This document shows positions 1 to 6,660 of a DNA stretch of 12,513 nt, one piece after another. Numbering within the stretch: position 1 is the stretch's first letter; each line of letters starts with the position of its first letter. The translations under genes were made by a program, and so were the position numbers. Under the pieces are notes generated by a model. That model worked only from the letters and a program-made list of their open reading frames with translations. It had not been told where the DNA came from and searched no databases. Source of the DNA: Oscillospiraceae bacterium. GTDB lineage: Bacteria; Bacillota; Clostridia; Oscillospirales; Ruminococcaceae. The stretch is taken from contig DPBR01000067.1 of NCBI GenBank assembly GCA_003516865.1, positions 8,910 through 21,422 on the forward strand, written 5' to 3'.

Positions 1-235
1 GCGAAATGCGCGATATTATCGGGCAGATGTCGCATGAGGAAACGCTCGGTTTTCTCTCGAAAACGCTCGGCGAAATCAATGGCAGCGAACCTCCGCGAGA
101 GGAAATTACGCCGCGTGAAGCCCCTTCGGAAGCCGCTCCGCAAGTTAACGATGAAGGCGAAATGCGCGATATTATCGGGCAGATGTCGCGCGAGGAAACG
201 CTTGGTTTTCTCTCAAAAACGCTCGGCGAAATCAA
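1..235 (+). repeat. Tandem coding repeat, period 156 bp
   Basis: Bases 1-79 and 157-235 are near-identical direct repeats, differing at only a few positions over about 79 bp and in frame with the unrecognised gene (156 bp = 52 codons). The first copy is cut by the window edge, so the number of units is unknown. Confidence 0.8.
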
Positions 236-842
236 CGATAATCCGCCCGAAACAAGCGCCGACAAGCCGCTTTTCCCAACGACAAAAGCTGCGGTTATCA
301 CCGAAAACGCGCTTCCTCCAAGACCGATTATCGAGAAAATCGCCGCGCAAAATCCGCCCGCAGAAAAAACGCTCACCGAAAAATCACCCGCTCAAAATCC
401 CGTATCAAACGCGGTTTTGCGTGATAACGGCGGTCTTTCAAAGGAGCCGATTTGGGGCGATATCTACATAAAAGCAAGCAAAAGTCTGCGTGAGCTTTGC
501 GAAAACGGCGGACTTTCTATGGATATTATCGAAAAAGAGCTTCGGGAAAGGCTTCTCGAGTCTGCGAAAGCCTTTGCGGATATTGTCAAAGACGAGCAGA
601 TAATTCCGAAAGTCCTCGTCCCAAAAATCGCCGAGCTGAAAAACGCAGCCTGCCACTTTGACGAATATTTCTCGCACGGCGAGGACGTCGGCGTCAGAGT
701 TATGTTTTTTATGCTCTATCAGATGCTGTCTTATTCGGACAGAATTGCCGAAAATCCCGAAACCAAAGAACGCCTGAACGACTTTTTCAGACGATTCGGC
801 ACAGCGGGAATTACTTTGTCAATGCTTGACGTGAGAGGTTAA
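3..842 (+). CDS. Hypothetical protein with tandem repeats (5' end outside the window)
   Basis: I do not recognise this protein. The reading frame is open from the first complete codon, and the bases before the first ATG (6) encode the same Glu that precedes the second repeat copy. The gene therefore very probably begins upstream and may hold more copies. A 25-residue motif beginning MRDIIGQMS and containing EETLGFLSKTLGEIN occurs at residues 1-25 and 53-77 counted from the ATG at 6, with a Pro/Glu/Ala-rich linker between. The DNA of the copies is nearly identical (about 1-79 against 157-235), so the duplication is recent or kept uniform. Residues 80-145 are a low-complexity Pro/Lys/Ala linker. 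Residues 150-278 look like a mostly helical soluble domain rich in Leu, Glu and Lys. No signal peptide or membrane segment is seen. It ends with TAA at 840-842. The function is unknown. Confidence 0.75.
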   Translation, partial: EMRDIIGQMSHEETLGFLSKTLGEINGSEPPREEITPREAPSEAAPQVNDEGEMRDIIGQMSREETLGFLSKTLGEINDNPPETSADKPLFPTTKAAVITENALPPRPIIEKIAAQNPPAEKTLTEKSPAQNPVSNAVLRDNGGLSKEPIWGDIYIKASKSLRELCENGGLSMDIIEKELRERLLESAKAFADIVKDEQIIPKVLVPKIAELKNAACHFDEYFSHGEDVGVRVMFFMLYQMLSYSDRIAENPETKERLNDFFRRFGTAGITLSMLDVRG

Positions 843-860
843 ATTCTCGCGTGAATATAA

Positions 861-1090
861 GGTCATCTCTAAAAACCTCATGTGAGCGAAAATGTGCAGT
901 CTGCACCATCTTCGTCTGTCAACAAGCGAAATTTCCGGTGTGACGGCGTCCTTGCCGTCACTCGGTTATTTCGCTTTGCAACATCGTGTTGCACCTCCTC
1001 GTAAGGCATACAGCCTTACTTCGTCGGCTTTCCCAGAAGCTGGCACACCTTGCCCATTTTTGCTTTTCACACCGGTTTTTAGAGGTTCCC
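861..1090. mobile_element. MITE-like, hairpin-rich non-coding repeat element
   Basis: This fills most of the 273-bp gap between the first gene and guaA. Its ends form an imperfect terminal inverted repeat with an exact 11-bp core: CTCTAAAAACC at 867-877 and GGTTTTTAGAG at 1074-1084. Inside are several stem-loops. AAGCGAAAT (924-932) pairs with ATTTCGCTT (968-976) around an inner stem GTGACGGC/GCCGTCAC (940-947/954-961). TGCAACA/TGTTGCA lies at 977-983/987-993, GTAAGGC/GCCTTAC at 1001-1007/1013-1019, and GTGCA/TGCAC at 894-898/902-906. It has no convincing ORF. Size (about 230 bp), terminal inverted repeats and lack of coding fit a miniature inverted-repeat element. Target duplication and copy number cannot be judged from a single copy, and a structured RNA is an alternative. 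Confidence 0.55.
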
Positions 1091-1115
1091 ATATAATAAA
1101 GAAACGGAGATTTTT

Positions 1116-2657
1116 ATGAAAAACGAACTTGTTCTTGTGCTGGATTTCGGAGGGCAGTATAATCAGCTTATCGCCCGCAGAGTCCGCGAACATAGGATTT
1201 ACTGCGAGGTTAAGTCCTATAAAACGCCTATCGAGGAAATCAAGGCGATGAACCCAAAGGGTATCATCTTCACGGGAGGTCCTAACAGCGTTTACCTTGA
1301 CGAGTCGCCGAGAATGGATAGGGAAATTCTTGAACTCGGCGTTCCCGTTCTCGGTATCTGCTATGGCGCTCAATTTATGGTATACGCGCTCGGCGGCGTT
1401 ATCGAACCCGCTCACGATTCCTCCCTTTCGGAATACGGAAGAACAGAATGTGAAATGGATACGTCCTCGCCGATTTTCGATGGTCTTGACGAAAAATCTA
1501 TCGTATGGATGAGCCACAACGACTACATTTCCCGCGTTCCCGATGGCTTTAAGTCAATAGGTCACAGCGTAAAATGCCCGTATGGCGCAATGGCTGACGA
1601 GAAAAGGAAGCTCTATGGCGTTCAGTTCCACCCCGAGGTTAACCACACGGTTCAGGGATTTGATATGCTCGGCAATTTTCTCTACAAAATCTGCGGCTGC
1701 AAGGGCGACTGGACTATGGAAAACTATGCCGAAACCGCAATCCGCAATATCCGCGAAAAAGTCGGCAGCGGCAAGGCGCTTCTCGCGCTTTCGGGCGGCG
1801 TTGACAGCTCAGTCGCCTGCAAGCTTATGGCTAAGGCTATCGGCAATCAGCTCACCTGCATTTTCGTCGACCACGGTCTTATGCGCAAAAACGAAGGCGA
1901 CGAGGTTGAAGCGGCTTTCAAGGACAGCGGCGTCAATTTTGTCCGTGTAAACGCTGGCGAACGCTTCCTCTCGAAGCTTGCGGGCGTTTCCGAACCGGAG
2001 AGAAAACGCAAGATTATCGGCGAGGAATTCATCAGAGTGTTTGAAGAAGAAGCAAAGAAAATCGGTAAGGTTGACTATCTCGTTCAGGGCACGATTTATC
2101 CCGACGTTATCGAGAGCGGCACAGGCGACGCCGCCGTTATCAAATCTCACCACAATGTCGGCGGTCTGCCCGATTACGTTGACTTCAAGGAGATTATCGA
2201 GCCGCTGCGCCTGCTGTTCAAGGACGAGGTAAGAGCACTCGGCACAACGCTTGGTCTTGACGAAAAGCTTGTATGGCGCCAGCCTTTCCCCGGTCCCGGT
2301 CTTGCTATCAGAATTATCGGCGACATTACGCCGGAAAAGGTCGCAACGCTTCAGGACGCGGACGCTATATTCCGCGAGGAAATCGCAAACGCAGGTCTTG
2401 ACCGCTCCATTAACCAGTACTTCGCTGTCCTCACAAATATGCGCTCCGTCGGCGTTATGGGCGACGGCAGAACCTACGACTACACCCTCGCCCTCCGCGG
2501 CGTTTCCACAAGCGACTTTATGACCGCCGATTTCTCCCGTATCCCCTACGACGTCCTCGAAAAGGTTTCCGTCCGCATCGTAAACGAGGTGCAGAATATC
2601 AACCGAATCGTGTACGATATTACTTCTAAGCCCCCGGCGACTATTGAGTGGGAATAA
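1116..2657 (+). CDS. guaA: GMP synthase (glutamine-hydrolysing)
   Basis: Converts XMP to GMP using ATP and ammonia released from glutamine, the last step of guanine nucleotide synthesis in the cytosol. At 513 residues it has the family's usual length and order. The N-terminal class I glutamine amidotransferase domain (about 5-190) has nucleophile Cys82 in GICYGAQ, with His172 and Glu174 in FHPEV completing the triad. The ATP pyrophosphatase domain follows, with the PP-loop SGGVDSS at 226-232. The C-terminal dimerisation and XMP-binding domain ends in the conserved KPPATIEWE. The start is supported by GGAGA at 1106-1110, five bases before the ATG. No purine riboswitch is seen in the leader, which is largely occupied by the MITE-like element. 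Its last codons (Glu-Trp-Glu, stop) are the integration site of the downstream element, whose left end supplies the final GAA and TAA in place of the original GAG and TAA. Confidence 0.98.
   Translation: MKNELVLVLDFGGQYNQLIARRVREHRIYCEVKSYKTPIEEIKAMNPKGIIFTGGPNSVYLDESPRMDREILELGVPVLGICYGAQFMVYALGGVIEPAHDSSLSEYGRTECEMDTSSPIFDGLDEKSIVWMSHNDYISRVPDGFKSIGHSVKCPYGAMADEKRKLYGVQFHPEVNHTVQGFDMLGNFLYKICGCKGDWTMENYAETAIRNIREKVGSGKALLALSGGVDSSVACKLMAKAIGNQLTCIFVDHGLMRKNEGDEVEAAFKDSGVNFVRVNAGERFLSKLAGVSEPERKRKIIGEEFIRVFEEEAKKIGKVDYLVQGTIYPDVIESGTGDAAVIKSHHNVGGLPDYVDFKEIIEPLRLLFKDEVRALGTTLGLDEKLVWRQPFPGPGLAIRIIGDITPEKVATLQDADAIFREEIANAGLDRSINQYFAVLTNMRSVGVMGDGRTYDYTLALRGVSTSDFMTADFSRIPYDVLEKVSVRIVNEVQNINRIVYDITSKPPATIEWE
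2646..2657 (+). repeat. attL core (guaA 3' end)
   Basis: GAGTGGGAATAA, covering the last three codons and stop of guaA. It matches attR at 11 of 12 bases; the exact shared core is the 8 bp at 2646-2653. Sequences on both sides of the core differ between attL and attR, as expected if crossover happened inside it. Confidence 0.8.
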
Positions 2658-2666
2658 TAAAAATTG

Positions 2667-2710
2667 CCCCGAAAATCGCTTAACAAAGCTGATTTTCGGG
2701 GTTTTATTTT
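2667..2710 (+). terminator. Rho-independent terminator after guaA, probably bidirectional
   Basis: CCCCGAAAATC (2667-2677) pairs perfectly with GATTTTCGGGG (2691-2701), followed by TTTTATTTT. Read on the other strand, the stem is followed by CAATTTTTATT, so it can also end the leftward integrase operon. It lies inside the element's left end, so after integration guaA is terminated by element DNA. Confidence 0.85.
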
Positions 2711-2715
2711 GCTAT

Positions 2716-2734
2716 TGGCTACAAAATGGCTACA
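2716..2734 (+). repeat. Left arm-type integrase sites (paired GGCTACA)
   Basis: Two direct copies of GGCTACA at 2717-2723 and 2728-2734, 11 bp apart, about one helical turn. An inverted copy TGTAGCC lies at 2750-2756. The 19-bp unit TGGCTACAAAATGGCTACA recurs at the right end with one mismatch. Integrases with an N-terminal arm-binding domain use such repeats; that role is inferred here. Confidence 0.65.
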
Positions 2735-2770
2735 TTTGAACGATTTTTTTGTAGCCAACACGCTTGATTA

Positions 2771-3844
2771 TCAGATGTCGTCAAGCTTTTTGGCTACCTC
2801 TGCTTGTTTGTTCGGATACAGGTGACTGTAAGTATCCAAAGTTGTCTGAACTTTTTCGTGACCGAGCCTTTCGGCTATCAGAAGCGGCGAGAAACCCATT
2901 TCGATAAGTAACGAGGCGTGGCTATGCCGAATATCGTGTACTCGTATTCTCTTCACTCCCGCCGCCTTACTGCCCTTTTCGATTTCGTGGTAAAGGAAGC
3001 TCTTGGTGTATGGAAAAAGCCTGTCGCTCGGTTTCAGCCCGTAGCATTTCTCCATATACTCCCGTAAGCACTCGCAGAGCTTGTCGGGGATTGTAATGGT
3101 GCGAACGCTCTTGGGCGTTTTAGGAGTGGTTATAACATCACTCTTTTTGAGCCGCTGATAGCTCTTGTTAATGCGTATCTCTTTCTTATCAAGGTCAATA
3201 TCGGCGGGCGAGAGCGCAAGCAGCTCTCCCTCTCGCATTCCCGTATAGTACAACGTCATAAACACCGTTCTGCTTTCGGGCTTATTATCGAAGTATTTGC
3301 TGTCGATAAACAGGCTGAACTCGTCCTTTGTCCAGAACTGCATTTCCTCGGCGTTCTTTTTGCCCATACTCCCTGCTTTATGGCAGGGATTTTCTTTTAG
3401 TCCGTAATACTTTACCGCATAGTTGAATATAGCGGTGAGCTGATTGTTGATTGACTTCAAATAGGTTTCCGAATAAGGCACGCCCTTTTCGTCACGATAG
3501 CTTTTCAGCTTATTCTGCCACCGTCTTACATCGGTAGGCTTTATCTCGTTCAGAGCTTTCTTCTCAAAATACGGCGTAATTTTGAGGTCAATCAGCCAGC
3601 GCTTGTTTGCAACCGTTGAGGGTTTCAGGCGTTTCTCCATATCCTCGAAATAGAGCTTTATAAAGTCCGCAAAGGTCATACCAACGCTGCCGCTCGCCTG
3701 CATAATAAATTCGTGTTCCCATTCAAGAGCCTCTCGCTTGGTATCAAAGCCGCGTTTCTTCTTGTGGATTACGTTTCCCGTCCAGTCCGTTATTCGAAGC
3801 TGGGACATCCACTTCCCTGTTTTACCGTCTTTTGTTACTGACAT
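2771..3844 (-). CDS. int: Tyrosine recombinase (site-specific integrase)
   Basis: Catalyses integration and excision between the guaA 3' end and the element's att site. The 357 residues show the usual three parts. The N-terminal arm-binding domain (about 1-55) is Lys/Arg-rich, and the SAM-like core-binding domain spans about 56-160. The catalytic domain has Arg204 (YTGMREGELL), His303 and Arg306 (HDIRHSHAS), His329 (LGHE) and the nucleophile Tyr339 (DTYSHL), so all key residues are present. A probable catalytic Lys is 242 or 245. Start: AAGGAG-type site at 3851-3856, six bases before the ATG. It follows the XRE gene by 18 bp and is probably co-transcribed with it. Its stop lies near attL, the position typical of an integrase that targets a gene's 3' end. 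Confidence 0.95.
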   Translation of the reverse strand: MSVTKDGKTGKWMSQLRITDWTGNVIHKKKRGFDTKREALEWEHEFIMQASGSVGMTFADFIKLYFEDMEKRLKPSTVANKRWLIDLKITPYFEKKALNEIKPTDVRRWQNKLKSYRDEKGVPYSETYLKSINNQLTAIFNYAVKYYGLKENPCHKAGSMGKKNAEEMQFWTKDEFSLFIDSKYFDNKPESRTVFMTLYYTGMREGELLALSPADIDLDKKEIRINKSYQRLKKSDVITTPKTPKSVRTITIPDKLCECLREYMEKCYGLKPSDRLFPYTKSFLYHEIEKGSKAAGVKRIRVHDIRHSHASLLIEMGFSPLLIAERLGHEKVQTTLDTYSHLYPNKQAEVAKKLDDI

Positions 3845-3862
3845 AAGCTGCTCCTTTCATCA

Positions 3863-4459
3863 TTAGTCCTTTTGCTTTTTCAGTTCTGCTTCCATATACT
3901 CCTTTCTTTTCTTCATTCTTGTTTCAAAATCAAGCTCGACAGGCTCGTTCATTTCAACCTGTGAACTTGAATAGTATGCAAGAGTTTCCGCTTTCCAACG
4001 AGAATAGTTTTCAAGGGACGAGAAATAAGTGCGGAAGTTCTCCTGTTCCTCTGCCCACCTCTCCAAGAACAAGCACAAATCAGCGTTGTATTTCGCATTC
4101 TGCTGTCCGTCGAATGATATAGAGCATTCCCACTTGCCGCCCTGCGACGGCTTCTGCACATTTATCTTGAAATCAACGTCCTGCACATTCTCAAGCATAA
4201 AGAGGAAGCTCATTATATCCGAAAGGCTGCCGATATGCTCTATTCCCGATTTATAGCCAAGTATTTCGGACGAGGATACGCCAAGCACTGCGGCAATATC
4301 GCTTATGACCGAAATGGCAACCTCAATTTCACCTTTCTCGTATTTCTGAACCGTGCGGAGCGACTTCCCGATTTTCTCGGCAAGCTCGCTTTGGTTCAAG
4401 CCTTTTTCTTTTCTGTATTTTCTTATGCGCTGTCCGATTTGAATATCTCTATCGTCCAT
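3863..4459 (-). CDS. XRE-family transcriptional regulator (element repressor)
   Basis: 198 residues. The N-terminal helix-turn-helix (about 9-64) has the classic Cro/CI pattern: IGQRIRKYRKEKGLNQSELA, then a recognition-helix region SLRTVQKYEKGE and a closing helix. The rest (70-198) is acidic to mixed-charge and matches nothing I recognise. It lacks a visible Ser-Lys LexA-type peptidase dyad, so induction by RecA-stimulated self-cleavage is not evident. RBS GAGGTG at 4467-4472, seven bases before the ATG. It is divergent from the excisionase/helicase operon and leads into int. Its own promoter is flanked by a perfect dyad, pointing to autoregulation and repression of the divergent promoter (inference). 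Confidence 0.88.
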   Translation of the reverse strand: MDDRDIQIGQRIRKYRKEKGLNQSELAEKIGKSLRTVQKYEKGEIEVAISVISDIAAVLGVSSSEILGYKSGIEHIGSLSDIMSFLFMLENVQDVDFKINVQKPSQGGKWECSISFDGQQNAKYNADLCLFLERWAEEQENFRTYFSSLENYSRWKAETLAYYSSSQVEMNEPVELDFETRMKKRKEYMEAELKKQKD

Positions 4460-4478
4460 ACTGTATCACCTCGTTCAC

Positions 4479-4507
4479 ATTATATCACAAATAAATATGA
4501 ATTTCAA
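4479..4507 (-). promoter_or_regulatory. Promoter of the repressor-integrase operon
   Basis: On the minus strand, TTGAAA (4507-4502), a 17-bp spacer and TATAAT (4484-4479) preceded by TGA, i.e. an extended -10. It reads into the XRE gene with a short leader. Confidence 0.75.
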
Positions 4508-4519
4508 GTACATATTTAT
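4491..4519. promoter_or_regulatory. Dyad operator flanking the repressor promoter -35
   Basis: ATAAATATG (4491-4499) and CATATTTAT (4511-4519) form a perfect 9-bp inverted repeat with 11 bp between. The -35 hexamer of the repressor promoter (4502-4507) lies in the gap. It is a plausible binding site for the XRE protein; the region is AT-rich, which lowers the weight of the match. Confidence 0.5.
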
Positions 4520-4535
4520 AATTTCGAAAAACATA

Positions 4536-4564
4536 TTGACAAATATAATCGGACGTATTATAAT
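4536..4564 (+). promoter_or_regulatory. Consensus promoter of the excisionase-helicase operon
   Basis: TTGACA (4536-4541), exactly 17 bp, then TATAAT (4559-4564): a perfect match to the housekeeping-sigma consensus. Transcription would begin near 4571, at the palindrome listed next. Such a strong promoter implies tight repression in the integrated state. Confidence 0.9.
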
Positions 4565-4568
4565 GATA

Positions 4569-4590
4569 ATATGCATTATAAATGCATATT
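4569..4590. promoter_or_regulatory. Palindromic operator at the transcription start
   Basis: ATATGCATT (4569-4577) and AATGCATAT (4581-4589) form a perfect 9-bp inverted repeat with a 3-bp centre, lying over the expected transcription start. The 20 bp at 4571-4590 recur with two changes at 12434-12453 near attR. A binding site for the XRE repressor or the Xis-like protein is likely. Confidence 0.65.
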
Positions 4591-4613
4591 TAGTAGAAAG
4601 AGAGGTAAGATAT

Positions 4614-4823
4614 ATGCAAAAGCAGTACATAACAGCAGAAGAATTACAGACGATAATGGGTATAAGCCGAGGCAAGGCTTACGAGATTATACGCAGCTGC
4701 AATCAGGAACTCAAAGCGCAGGGTTTTATCACCATTGCAGGCAAACTCCCCGTAGCCTATATGGAAAAGAAGTATTACGGCTTCGATGTGAACGCTATAA
4801 AAGAGGGAGGAAACAATGGCTGA
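4614..4823 (+). CDS. Small helix-turn-helix protein, probable excisionase
   Basis: 69 residues beginning MQKQYITAEEL. An N-terminal HTH (about 6-30, ITAEELQTIMGISRGKAYEI) is of the MerR/excisionase type found in small Xis-like proteins, and the C-terminus YYGFDVNAIKEG could form the wing or tail. The ATG at 4614 is preferred over the upstream in-frame ATG at 4497. It has AGAGG at 4601-4605 with proper spacing and lies downstream of the consensus promoter, which the longer frame would overlap. Its last codons overlap the helicase start by 8 bp (ATG at 4816 inside its end), indicating translational coupling. The role (directing Int to excision, perhaps also regulation) is inferred from size, fold and position. 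Confidence 0.8.
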   Translation: MQKQYITAEELQTIMGISRGKAYEIIRSCNQELKAQGFITIAGKLPVAYMEKKYYGFDVNAIKEGGNNG

Positions 4824-6213
4824 AAACGAAAAGACCGCCCCTAATTCATCTGTTGGCGCAGATGAGAGGCAGTCTTCCCAAAGTCTTAACACGAATATTA
4901 TAGCACAACCGCCGCCGAAAATCAAGTGGCTGTCGGACGAAAACAAGATAAACGAGCCGTTGTTCTGCGAATACTTCTGTCAGAGCCGAGAGCTGCGGTG
5001 CACGGACGGAATATTTTACTCGGTTGACGGCGCTTTGAGCCAAGATGAAATTGCCGCCAAAATCTCCGAAATGCTCATTGAAAACGGCATTACCACGGGG
5101 ATTGCCAAGCGGTCAAAGTCGCTGCTTGAAGCGCTGAAGCTATTCTGTCACAGCGCACCGATCAAGCCGAGCGAGGACGAGATTCACGTCCTGAACGGCG
5201 TTGTAAAGGTTGACGGCGACTGCGGCAGTCCGCCCACGTTCATACCCGAAAAGAGATTTTGCGTAAATCGGCTCAACGTCAGCTACGACTCCGAAATTTG
5301 GCGGCACGTTTACTATCCCGAACACTTTCAGACGTTCCTGTATCAGCTGCTTGACAGCGAAGACGTGCTTGCGCTGCAAGAGTATCTCGGATACTGCCTT
5401 ATTCCGTCCACAAGGGCGCAGACCGCCCTGTTCATAATCGGAAACGGCGGCGAGGGCAAGAGCCGTATCGGCGTTGCTATGAATGCGATATTTGGCTCGG
5501 CTATGCTGTCCGGAAACTTTCAGCGCGTGGAGGACGACAAGTTCTTCCGCTATAATCTCATCAACAAGCTGCTGATGAACGACGATGATATGCAGATGAC
5601 CGCTCTAAAATCCACGGGGTACATCAAGAACATCATCACCGCAGAGATACCGATTGATGTTGAGGCAAAGGGCAAGCAGTCGCAGCAGGCGCAGATTTAC
5701 AGCCGTTTTCTGTGTTTCGGGAACGGCTCGCCGAAAGCCTTGTACGACAAGTCGGACGGCTTTGCCCGCCGCCTGCTTATCCTCACAACCAAACCCAAAC
5801 CCGCCGACCGCAGGGACGACCCGTTCCTCGCGGATAAGTTCATAGTCGAAAAGGAAAAGATATTCTGCTGGATGCTGGACGGGCTGCGGCGGCTCAAAAA
5901 GAACAACTTCCATTTTACGGTAAGCAAGAAAACAAGGGAGAACGTCGCCGAGGCGGTTGCGGAAAACTGCAATATCATGGATTTCCTTGCGGAAGCGGCG
6001 GTCTTGAGCGAGAGTTCGTCTATCAGCTCCAACACGTTGCACAGGGTGTATTGCGATTGGTGTGAGGAGAATGCTTTGACCACCCTGAAACGAGAAACCT
6101 TTATTAACTGGCTGAAATCCAACGCCGACAAATACAGCGTCAGATACTCCAACAACATCTACGAACACGGCAAGCGTGTCCGAGGGTTTGAGGGGATTTC
6201 TCTTAATAGGTAA
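4816..6213 (+). CDS. SF3 helicase, P4/D5 primase-helicase C-terminal type
   Basis: 465 residues. A D5_N-like region (about 160-200) leads into an SF3 ATPase. Walker A is GNGGEGKS (209-216), Walker B LLMNDDD (252-258), the motif C/sensor Asn is in FLCFGN (298-303), and candidate arginine-finger residues are Arg318-Arg319 in FARRLL. The C-terminus (about 370-465) looks like a winged-helix DNA-binding domain. It lacks the N-terminal primase half of full P4-type proteins (P4 alpha is about 780 residues), so it is probably a replicative helicase and origin-recognition protein using host primase. The start has GGAGG at 4806-4810, and the ATG overlaps the end of the excisionase-like gene. A GTAC iteron cluster begins 8 bp after its stop, as expected for an initiator next to its origin. 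Confidence 0.88.
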   Translation: MAENEKTAPNSSVGADERQSSQSLNTNIIAQPPPKIKWLSDENKINEPLFCEYFCQSRELRCTDGIFYSVDGALSQDEIAAKISEMLIENGITTGIAKRSKSLLEALKLFCHSAPIKPSEDEIHVLNGVVKVDGDCGSPPTFIPEKRFCVNRLNVSYDSEIWRHVYYPEHFQTFLYQLLDSEDVLALQEYLGYCLIPSTRAQTALFIIGNGGEGKSRIGVAMNAIFGSAMLSGNFQRVEDDKFFRYNLINKLLMNDDDMQMTALKSTGYIKNIITAEIPIDVEAKGKQSQQAQIYSRFLCFGNGSPKALYDKSDGFARRLLILTTKPKPADRRDDPFLADKFIVEKEKIFCWMLDGLRRLKKNNFHFTVSKKTRENVAEAVAENCNIMDFLAEAAVLSESSSISSNTLHRVYCDWCEENALTTLKRETFINWLKSNADKYSVRYSNNIYEHGKRVRGFEGISLNR

Positions 6214-6217
6214 ATTC

Positions 6218-6379
6218 GGTGTACGGGTGTACATTTGGCTTTACAATGCGGAATATCGGCAATTTAGGCGTGTACATAGGGTGTACAATGGCGTACAAAG
6301 TACAAGGTTGGTACGCTGCCGTACATCAGCGGAAAGCCCATAAAACCGCTTGGTTTTGCGGAATGTACGCCTGTACACC
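6218..6379. other. GTAC iteron cluster, candidate replication origin
   Basis: Ten GTAC tetramers, mostly as TGTAC or GTACA, occur in 156 bp: starts at 6221, 6229, 6272, 6283, 6293, 6300, 6311, 6321, 6365 and 6373. Chance expectation is below one. The outer pairs are an 18-bp inverted repeat (6218-6235 and 6362-6379, 16 of 18 matching), each 43-44 bp from a central group of six spaced mainly 10-11 bp. A hairpin AAAACC/GGTTTT (6342-6347/6352-6357) lies between. The position directly behind an SF3 helicase suggests binding by that protein and a role as origin. Confidence 0.65.
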
Positions 6380-6407
6380 AAAAGCGGCTCAATTTTCCTT
6401 ATAATTC

Positions 6408-6584
6408 TTTTCGGCTCTGCTTTGATTTTAGCGGACTGCGAATTTGTTGCAAAGCTGAAAAAAGAAAATGGGGTCACTGCTCGCCGCAGCTCCCTGCCTC
6501 TATCCGAGCGCCTTTCAGCCGAATCGCCTCATTTTCTTTTTTCAGATTTGGAGTTGGTGGCGTTGTCGCTAGATAAAAGCAAAG
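6408..6584. repeat. Structured repeat R1 (copy of 7087-7262)
   Basis: The core 6454-6565 matches 7136-7246 with fewer than ten differences by eye, and weaker similarity extends outward on both sides. Within it, CTGAAAAAAGAAAATG (6455-6470) is the exact reverse complement of 6530-6545, so it can fold with a 59-base GC-richer loop. No credible protein is encoded on either strand. The function is unknown; a structured RNA or a transfer/replication site is possible. Confidence 0.75.
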
Positions 6585-6608
6585 CCGCACTCGGTGGTGG
6601 GTGCGGCT
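6575..6608 (-). terminator. Terminator of the small leftward gene
   Basis: AGCCGCAC (6583-6590) and GTGCGGCT (6601-6608) form a perfect 8-bp GC-rich stem with a 10-base loop. On the minus strand it is followed by TTTGCTTTTATC, and it lies 50 bp past the stop of the gene at 6661-6930. Confidence 0.6.
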
Positions 6609-6660
6609 AAATGTGAATATGTAAACTGCTCGACAAGAAGGAATCGGTCAGCTTCTTTTG

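Noticed and set aside
1092..1097. TATAAT just before guaA as its promoter -10
   Set aside because: It would start transcription at about the guaA RBS, and no acceptable -35 lies 16-18 bp upstream. The real promoter was not located.
966..1517. 183-codon open frame on the minus strand over the guaA 5' part
   Set aside because: Antisense to the unmistakable guaA and running into the hairpin-rich repeat; no RBS and no domain. It is a codon-bias shadow.
4497..4613. Longer start (ATG 4497) for the excisionase-like protein
   Set aside because: It would place coding sequence over the consensus -35/-10 and the operator, and it lacks an RBS. The ATG at 4614 has both RBS and promoter.
5605..6234. 209-codon minus-strand open frame opposite the helicase
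   Set aside because: The opposite strand encodes clear Walker and sensor motifs; the antisense frame shows no recognisable features and no RBS was found.
6350..6610. 86-codon frame, and a similar 121-codon frame at 6971-7336, sharing a stretch beginning SPHFLFSDLEL
   Set aside because: The shared peptide is just the translation of the duplicated R1/R2 repeat. Indels between the copies shift the frame before that stretch, and neither frame has a good RBS. Treated as non-coding.
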